Assembly: GCF_003572205.1 (NCBI RefSeq)
Contig: NZ_QXNY01000002.1
Location: 558,001 to 622,000, forward strand
From: Algihabitans albus
GTDB taxonomy: Bacteria; Pseudomonadota; Alphaproteobacteria; Kiloniellales; DSM-21159
Direction of reading: 5' to 3'
Length of the DNA: 64,000 nt
Numbering within the stretch: the stretch's first letter is position 1; the number at the start of each line of letters is the position of its first letter. This document shows positions 58,437-64,000 of this stretch, in pieces. A program made the translations under genes and the position numbers. A model generated the notes under the pieces. That model was not told the origin of the DNA. It worked only from the letters and a program-made list of their open reading frames with translations, and ran no database searches.

Positions 58437-59336
58437 CTACCCCTCCAGCGGCAGCGTCGGGCGCGGCAGCTCGAGAATTCGCGTCTCGCCGCCGAAGCAT
58501 TGCGCCAGGGAGACGGCCAGCCGTTGCAGACAGACGCCGACCGGGCTGACGCCCGCCGCCGTGCTCATGTCGGTGATCAGCACCCTGGCCAGCGCCGGCT
58601 TGCTGTCCTTGTCCGGTTCGCGGATGCCGGCCCGCGCGGCCTCGAAGACCAGAAGGTCCGCGACCGGCCGGAAGGGCTCCATAAGGTCGTCGGCCAGGGC
58701 GAAGGGGTTGCCGCGCTGACGGTGCGCGAGGCCGAAACTGGGATGCAGACCGGCGCCCATGACCGCACGCGCAGTACCGGCCCGCAGGACGGTGTAGGTG
58801 TAGTTCAGCAACGCATTGAGCCCACCGGCCGCGCGGTCCCGCCGGAAGTCCGCGCCGAACAGCAGCGGCCAATAGCGCCGCGCGGCCTGCGCCTCGACGT
58901 TGTCCGGGTCGCCGGAACGCACCTTGCGCGCCAGAAGCCCGAAGCCCTCGTGCCGCGCCCCCACAACCTTCAACGTCGCGGCCTGCGCCTCGATCTTCGC
59001 GCTGACAAGCTGGGCCCAGAGCCGTTTGCGCAGAGGCTTCGAGGCGGCGGCCTGATCCATCATCCGTCCGGCCTGCTCATGATGCCCGTCGGCGGACAGC
59101 AGAACAGCGGCCGGCATGAAGTTGGCGGCGCAGACCACCAGCGGCGCGTTGCGCTCGGCCAGCGCCACCAGCAGGGAATTGGAGTAGGTGATGCCATGGG
59201 CCGAGGCGATGACCGCCGCGATGTCATCGAGCGGCAGACGTCCGATCTCCTCGCCGCCCGCGTTCACGGTCAGGAATCCCCGGTTTTTAGCAAGATGCCG
59301 GCCGTCTTCCGCGATCTCGACGATGCGGCCGGTCAT
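58437..59336 (-). CDS. cas1: CRISPR-associated endonuclease Cas1 (type II)
   Basis: 299 residues from the ATG at 59336, 22 bases after the cas9 stop; a longer frame would run into cas9. Metal ligands Glu148 (NVEAQAARRYW), His205 (FGLAHRQRGN) and Glu220 (LMEPFRPVAD) are present. The first strand domain (IGRLPLDDIAAVIASAHGITYS) is typical. It integrates new spacers with Cas2. Confidence 0.97.
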   Translation of the reverse strand: MTGRIVEIAEDGRHLAKNRGFLTVNAGGEEIGRLPLDDIAAVIASAHGITYSNSLLVALAERNAPLVVCAANFMPAAVLLSADGHHEQAGRMMDQAAASKPLRKRLWAQLVSAKIEAQAATLKVVGARHEGFGLLARKVRSGDPDNVEAQAARRYWPLLFGADFRRDRAAGGLNALLNYTYTVLRAGTARAVMGAGLHPSFGLAHRQRGNPFALADDLMEPFRPVADLLVFEAARAGIREPDKDSKPALARVLITDMSTAAGVSPVGVCLQRLAVSLAQCFGGETRILELPRPTLPLEG

Positions 59337-59358
59337 GCGCGCGACCTCCGACGCGCCC

Positions 59359-62300
59359 TCATCCGACCGGCTCCAGCAGCGTGGACACCCGGCCCAGCAC
59401 ATCGACCCGGACGGGCCGCGCTCCGGCATCGCGCAGCCGCTCGTAGGTCGCGAAGATCCAGCGCAGCGGATCGTCGGGATCGTTGTGGCGCTGGTCGATG
59501 CTGCCCGCCTCCTTGTGGCCGGCGAGGCGAACCCGCTTGGCGGAAGGCTCCAGCCGATAGACCCGGTAGATTTCGTGCTTTCCTTCGAAATCCGCCTCAA
59601 GCAAGTCCCCGTTGTGCAACCGCATGAAAAGCCGCGCGCCCGGATATTCCTCCCGCCAGTGCGGGCGGTAGCCGGGCTGGTTCGCATCGTGCACCGTGAC
59701 GCCCTCGCCGCCCCAGCTCCCGTCCGGCAGGGTGAAGATCTCGACCCGGTGGTTGCCGCCGGGGGTGTAGGCCTTCGTGAAAACCTGTCCGTCGGCGCCG
59801 CGATGTTCCACCCGCCGCACCGAAGCCTCGGTCTTGAGAATCCGCAGACGGCGCAGACCATGGTCGTTGGCGAAGGCCTCCAGCACCGCACGGCGCTCGG
59901 CATCTGTCAGCTTGCCGCCGCCGGCCGCCGCAGCCATGCGGGCCTGAAGGTCTTCGCGCAGGCGCGCGTCGCGGATCCGGCCAATGTCGCCGTCGGTGAG
60001 CTGCAGGACGGGTTTACGGGTGACGAGGTTATAGGGCTTGCCGTCGATCTCCTCCTTCACCTCGCCGTAGGCGGTGGCCTCGTGCAGTTGCCCCGAGGTG
60101 ACCTGGACGTTGTCCTGCGCCCCCGGCGGCAGGCCGTGGTCGGGCTTGTGGCTGACGACGATGCGCTCCAGCGCGGCGGAGAGGTCGGCGCGGAAGCCTG
60201 GGAAGGGCTCGGGGAAACCACCGTCCGGAAACAGCCGGTCGAGATCCAGGCTCTCCGCCCGGCCCGAAGCGCGGGCCATGCGGTTCAGCAGACCCCGGTC
60301 GGTGCAGGCCACCACGAAGGCATCGATGGCGTGGTGCCGGTGATCCTTGCGATTCTTCGGCTGGTTCGGATTGGTGAAGTTATGGTCCGGCAGCAGGTCG
60401 TTCAGACCCCACTTGGCGCGCAGCATGGCGGTCAGCCGGCCGGGCGGCGCCCAGACCCGTTCGCAGACCTGTTCCAGGTAGGTCTTGGCGAGCCGCGACA
60501 TGTATTGGGTGTCGATCAACTGCCGCGCCAGGAAACCGCCGTCGGCGTCGAAGCGCGCCATGGCGTCGGGCTGAAAACGCCAGGCCTTCCTTTGCAAGAT
60601 GCGTTCGGCCCGCTCGACGATCTCCCGCAGCACCTCGCCGCTCCAGGCCTCCGCCGGCGGCCGGTTGCCCTTCTGGCGGTTGGCGGCGCGGGTGCAGAGC
60701 GCCTTGTTCATGAAGCTGTCGTCGAGGGTCTGTGAGAAGGGCAGCAGATGCTCGACCTCGACCGAGCCGTCGAACAGCCGTTCGACGTTGAGCGGCGTGC
60801 CGGTGAAGACGCAGACCCGTTCGTCCGGCGGCAGCTCGTCGAAGAGCCGCAACCGAAGACGCGCGTCGTGGGAGTCGGCGACACCCAGCTTCGCCAGCCG
60901 TTCGCGCCGTTCCGCGTTCTTGCGCTCGTTGGCCCGGTTGTCCCGCTCGATCTCCTCCTTGCGCTGGCGGCTCAGCTTCAACTCGCGCCCAAGCTCAATC
61001 ACGATCTCCTCCGGCGGGCCGTGGATTTCGATCAGGGCATTGACGATCTTGCGGAGTTGATTGAGCGCGATGTGAACCGTCGGGTTCGGCACGCGGCCGA
61101 TCCGCTCCTGACTGCCGTCCGGCGCATCCGGTTTGGAGACCACATGCCGGGCCAGCGCCGCACCGTAGTAAGGAAGCCGCGCCACCGTGCCGTCCACACG
61201 CAGGTTCGAATGGTGCAGATTCAGCGCCTCGACCGCCTCGTCATAGGTCAAGGGGCGTCGGTAGAGCTCACCCGTTTCGGGATCGACCGCTTCCTTAGAC
61301 TGGCTCTCCATCACCGCCACCAGATCGGCGAGAATCGAGCGCCCCAACTGCCCGTGGCCTTGCGGCAGGCGCAGCTCCGAAACAGCCTCGGCCGCGTCGG
61401 GGTCCAGGTTGCAGATCTCCTGCAGCCAGGCGATCAGGTCCTCCGGATCCTCGATGCCCAGCAGCCGCTCGACGACCTCGATCTGCCGGTCCCGCTCCAG
61501 GCTGCGCCACGGTTTGCCGAAGGCCTTCTTCATGGCGAGCTTGACCGCCGTCTGGTCGGGCTGGAAGCCCTTGCGGCCGGACAGCTCGTGATTGAAGCGG
61601 CTTTCCTCCGGCAGCTTCGCCGCCGCCCGCAGCTTGTCGAAGGCGACGAGGGTTCCGCCGGAGGCCATCAGCTTGGCGACGATCGCGTCGCGTTCCGTGA
61701 GGGTCAATGCACGGTCGCGTGCGCCGGCCCAGCCGACACGTAGGTTGGCCACCTCCTGCAGGATGCGGACGCGCTGAAACAGCGGGTGTGCCTTCGGCGC
61801 ACGCTCGCCCTGGTCCAGCGTCAGCCCCGCCCGCTCCACCATCTGTACCTCGGGCCGCAGACTGCAGCGCCCGACCGGCGGAGTCCTGAGCGGCCTCTGG
61901 TCGATCACGATCCGCCGCAGGCTTTCCAGCAGGCCGCCGGTCAGCTCGGGATGATGGGGCGCCTGGGCCGCCCAGATCTTCTCCAGTTCCTCCGCGACCA
62001 TCTCGCGGGCCGGGTAGAGATCGTAGAGGTTCTTGCTGCCCTGGCTCGTCGGCCGGAAGCGGACCGGCTCCGGTACCGCCCAGCCCCCGCCGTCCCTGAG
62101 CCGATGCCCCTGACGGTCGCGGCGGTGGCGGCGCGCGAGCAGCTCGCCGAGACTGCGCGCGCCCTCCGCCTCCAGCCGTTCGCGCAGCGCCTTCATGCCT
62201 TGCTTGGTCGCGCTCTTCTCCGCATCGTCACCATCGGCGATGCGGTTGGACTTGAAGCCGCGCCGTTGATTGAGGTGAAAGACCGCCCGGCCGATCTCGT

Positions 62301-62640
62301 GGAGCGTCAGCTTGCGGTCCAGCGCCTCCGCGCGCAGCCAGTAGGGGTCCAGCGTCTCCAGCGCCTTGCGCGCGGCTGTGTCGGCCGGCATCAGTCCGGC
62401 CGCCGTCAGAACCTGCAGCAGCCGCTTCTGCCGGCGCAGAAAGCGGTCCCGCCGCCGCCGCGCCGACCGCGCATCGCGCCGCTCGGCCGCGAGGGAGGTT
62501 TTCGACTGGGGATCGCGCCCCGCTTCCTCGTTCGGCGTCAGGATACGCACGCCGGCATCCAGAACACACCGAGGTTCCAACTTCAGCAGGCACCAGCCGA
62601 TGGAATTGCTGCCGAGATCCAGGCCAAGCCGGTATTTCAT
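59359..62640 (-). CDS. cas9: CRISPR-associated endonuclease Cas9 (type II-C)
   Basis: 1093 residues from the ATG at 62640 (GGGGG ribosome site), the size of II-C enzymes. RuvC-I YRLGLDLGSNSIGW with Asp8; an Arg-rich bridge helix (RRRRDRFLRRQKRLLQVL, about 62-80); RuvC-II IVIELGREL with Glu549; HNH EVEHLLPFS with His631 and, 23 residues on as in SpCas9, Asn654; RuvC-III HHAIDAF with His770 and Asp773. All nuclease residues are intact. The C-terminal part holds the PAM-interacting region. cas1 and cas2 follow; there is no csn2 or cas4. Confidence 0.97.
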   Translation of the reverse strand: MKYRLGLDLGSNSIGWCLLKLEPRCVLDAGVRILTPNEEAGRDPQSKTSLAAERRDARSARRRRDRFLRRQKRLLQVLTAAGLMPADTAARKALETLDPYWLRAEALDRKLTLHEIGRAVFHLNQRRGFKSNRIADGDDAEKSATKQGMKALRERLEAEGARSLGELLARRHRRDRQGHRLRDGGGWAVPEPVRFRPTSQGSKNLYDLYPAREMVAEELEKIWAAQAPHHPELTGGLLESLRRIVIDQRPLRTPPVGRCSLRPEVQMVERAGLTLDQGERAPKAHPLFQRVRILQEVANLRVGWAGARDRALTLTERDAIVAKLMASGGTLVAFDKLRAAAKLPEESRFNHELSGRKGFQPDQTAVKLAMKKAFGKPWRSLERDRQIEVVERLLGIEDPEDLIAWLQEICNLDPDAAEAVSELRLPQGHGQLGRSILADLVAVMESQSKEAVDPETGELYRRPLTYDEAVEALNLHHSNLRVDGTVARLPYYGAALARHVVSKPDAPDGSQERIGRVPNPTVHIALNQLRKIVNALIEIHGPPEEIVIELGRELKLSRQRKEEIERDNRANERKNAERRERLAKLGVADSHDARLRLRLFDELPPDERVCVFTGTPLNVERLFDGSVEVEHLLPFSQTLDDSFMNKALCTRAANRQKGNRPPAEAWSGEVLREIVERAERILQRKAWRFQPDAMARFDADGGFLARQLIDTQYMSRLAKTYLEQVCERVWAPPGRLTAMLRAKWGLNDLLPDHNFTNPNQPKNRKDHRHHAIDAFVVACTDRGLLNRMARASGRAESLDLDRLFPDGGFPEPFPGFRADLSAALERIVVSHKPDHGLPPGAQDNVQVTSGQLHEATAYGEVKEEIDGKPYNLVTRKPVLQLTDGDIGRIRDARLREDLQARMAAAAGGGKLTDAERRAVLEAFANDHGLRRLRILKTEASVRRVEHRGADGQVFTKAYTPGGNHRVEIFTLPDGSWGGEGVTVHDANQPGYRPHWREEYPGARLFMRLHNGDLLEADFEGKHEIYRVYRLEPSAKRVRLAGHKEAGSIDQRHNDPDDPLRWIFATYERLRDAGARPVRVDVLGRVSTLLEPVG

Positions 62641-62799
62641 CGTATTCAGCCCCCTATCGGGCAGGGCCGCCGTCGAAATGACCGTCACAGGTTTCACAAG
62701 CTCGATTGAGCCTCGAAGGGGACAAATTCCAACGGTTGCACTGCACAAAAGTAAATCGACCCTTGGCAGTGTAACGTGTATCGTGTAAGTTGTCTTCTA

Positions 62800-62916
62800 G
62801 GGTGCCTTGCAAGCTAGCCGCTTAGAGATCGAGGGCCACCCGTTAACAAGCACTCTAGAGTGCAAAAAATTCTCCTTTACGGAGCGGAACGGCGGGTTGC
62901 GGCCCGTCGTTTTCCG
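62800..62916 (+). ncRNA. tracrRNA
   Basis: Plus strand, upstream of and divergent from cas9. The 24-base stretch 62815-62838 (TAGCCGCTTAGAGATCGAGG and four more bases) is exactly complementary to repeat positions 9-32. The following CCCGTTAAC pairs with the repeat start through a mismatch, a bulged T and a G-U pair. Then come hairpins GCACTCTAGAGTGC (62850-62863) and CTCC-TTTAC-GGAG (62872-62884), and a terminator stem ACGGCGGG / CCCGTCGT plus TTTT (62889-62913). The 5' end is approximate. Confidence 0.88.
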
Positions 62917-63062
62917 TTTCTGACTTCAGGGTCAGCGGGGAACTGCCGCCTCCAGCGTCGGGCGGCCAAGGCACGGCGGTAAGGCAAGCGAGGCGCGCAG
63001 ACGCGCCGGCCCGAAGCGGATCGCGTGGTCCGGACTAGCGGCAGCCGGGTGCAATCGGGGCG

Positions 63063-64000
63063 TTAGAAGAGCCCCTGCACGCGGCCGTCGGCATCCAGGT
63101 GGATATCGACGGCCGCGGGGCGGCGCGGCAGGCCGGGCATGGTCATGATGTCGCCGCAGACCGCCACCACGAACTCGGCGCCCGCGGAGAGACGCAGCTC
63201 GCGCACGGTCACCGCATGGCCGCTGGGCGCGCCCTTCAGGGCGGGGTCGGTCGAGAAGCTGTACTGAGTCTTGGCCATGCAGACCGGCAGATGACCGTAG
63301 CCGGCCGCCTGAAGGTCGTCGAACTGCGTGCGGACCTTCTGATCGGCCTGGATCTCGGCGGCCCCGTACAGCTCGGTCGCGATGGTATGAACCTTGTCCC
63401 AGAGCGGCATGTCGTCGGGGTAGAGCGGCGCGAAGTCCGCGCTGCCGCTATCGGCCAGAGCCACCACCTTGTGCGCCAACTCCTCCGTGCCCGTCGATCC
63501 CTTCGCCCAATGGGTGGCGACAAGGGCCTCGACTCCCATCTCCTCGGCGGCGGCGGCCACCACGGCGATCTCCTCATCGCTGTCGGTCACGAAGTGATTG
63601 ATCGAGACGATTACGGGCACACCGAACTTCTTCACGTTGGCGATGTGGCGCTGGAGATTGACGGCACCGGCCTTGACCGCCTCCACGTTCGGCGCGTTCA
63701 GCGCGTCCTTGCCGACCCCGCCGTGAGACTTCAGCGCGCGCACGGTCGCGACGATCACCGCCGCCTCGGGCTTGAGACCGGCCTTGCGGCACTTGATGTC
63801 GAAGAACTTCTCCGCCCCCAGGTCGGCCCCGAAGCCGGCCTCGGTCACCACGTAGTCGGCCAGCTTGAGCGCGCTCTTCGTCGCGATCACGGAGTTGCAG
63901 CCATGGGCGATGTTGGCGAAGGGACCGCCGTGAATGAAGGCCGGATTGTTTTCCAGGGTCTGGACCAGATTGGGCGCCAGGGCGTCGCGCAGCAGCACCG
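63063..64000 (-). CDS. fhs: Formate-tetrahydrofolate ligase, C-terminal part
   Basis: About 312 residues; the frame remains open to the window edge, so the N-terminus lies beyond 64000. Fhs segments: [74 protein letters not shown] and the end [15 protein letters not shown]. It forms 10-formyl-tetrahydrofolate from formate with ATP. Not part of the CRISPR locus. Confidence 0.96.
   Translation of the reverse strand, partial: VLLRDALAPNLVQTLENNPAFIHGGPFANIAHGCNSVIATKSALKLADYVVTEAGFGADLGAEKFFDIKCRKAGLKPEAAVIVATVRALKSHGGVGKDALNAPNVEAVKAGAVNLQRHIANVKKFGVPVIVSINHFVTDSDEEIAVVAAAAEEMGVEALVATHWAKGSTGTEELAHKVVALADSGSADFAPLYPDDMPLWDKVHTIATELYGAAEIQADQKVRTQFDDLQAAGYGHLPVCMAKTQYSFSTDPALKGAPSGHAVTVRELRLSAGAEFVVAVCGDIMTMPGLPRRPAAVDIHLDADGRVQGLF

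Noticed and set aside
58437-59903. A longer 488-codon form of cas1
   Set aside because: The extension overlaps the cas9 3' end by more than 500 bases; the ATG at 59336 gives a normal Cas1 length.
59188-60735. Open frame of 515 codons on the plus strand within cas1/cas9
   Set aside because: Antisense to well-supported cas genes; composition without domains.
62641-62748. N-terminal extension of Cas9 by 36 residues
   Set aside because: The catalytic start MKYRLGLDLG is universal near the N-terminus in Cas9, and the ATG at 62640 has a ribosome site; the extension has no homologous character.

Overview
The window is GC-rich chromosomal DNA from an alphaproteobacterium. The best guess is a free-living Rhodospirillales or Kiloniellales-type organism. 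This rests on an OpgGH glucan operon, a C-P lyase operon with phnF divergent and phnCDE on the same strand as phnF, a Neisseria-like type II-C CRISPR-Cas9 locus, and the alphaproteobacterial look of most proteins. No rRNA is present and only one tRNA (Thr, TGT) was found, so the taxonomic call is an inference.

Layout. 1-11.3 kb: a partial dienelactone hydrolase, then an envelope sulfatase-like/MFS/hypothetical operon on the minus strand. These are followed by a compact set of genes that look like a pterin- or flavin-related pathway: zinc dehydrogenase, 6-pyruvoyl-tetrahydropterin-synthase-like protein, GT4 glycosyltransferase and methyltransferase on plus, facing a RibD-type reductase, FkbM methyltransferase, YceI and CDP-alcohol phosphatidyltransferase on minus. 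11.4-14.8 kb: opgGH, periplasmic glucan synthesis. 15.0-18.7 kb: two response regulators and a hybrid kinase whose own receiver has Glu at the phospho-acceptor position. 18.8-29.9 kb: a methyltransferase, a calcium-ATPase-like P-type ATPase with an HMA_2-like N-terminus, a divergent MetK homologue, two more HMA_2-like proteins, a DUF5132-like protein and a DUF445 protein. This group is interrupted at 24.4-27.1 kb by an AT-richer restriction-modification island (Vsr, C5-cytosine methylase, Eco29kI-like GIY-YIG nuclease).

30-40.6 kb: phosphonate uptake and C-P lyase (phnE, D, C, F on minus; phnG-M plus a DUF1045 2H phosphoesterase on plus), with a good Pho box upstream of phnC. 40.7-49.8 kb: glutamate racemase, a small conserved-looking protein, a site-2 protease, and a polyamine/nitrogen set (class I amidotransferase, glutamine-synthetase-family ligase, SDR, amidase) around tRNA-Thr. 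50-56.3 kb: pseudoazurin-like cupredoxin, an XRE regulator translationally coupled to a PhnD-like binding protein, a fatty acid desaturase, a DAO-family oxidoreductase and two secreted small proteins. 56.5-62.9 kb: a complete type II-C CRISPR-Cas system (23 repeats, cas2, cas1, cas9, tracrRNA). 63.1 kb to the end: formate-tetrahydrofolate ligase, cut by the window edge.

The points most worth a second look are: (i) the CRISPR locus, with an identified tracrRNA, a TACAAT -10-like box closing every repeat and two spacers differing at only two bases; (ii) a MITE-like composite repeat of about 140 bp that begins exactly at the TAG stop codon of two different genes; (iii) the PTPS-like and MetK-like enzymes, each lacking canonical active-site residues and each sitting in a conserved-looking cluster; and (iv) the hybrid kinase with a Glu pseudo-acceptor. 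All calls come from reading the sequence without database searches.
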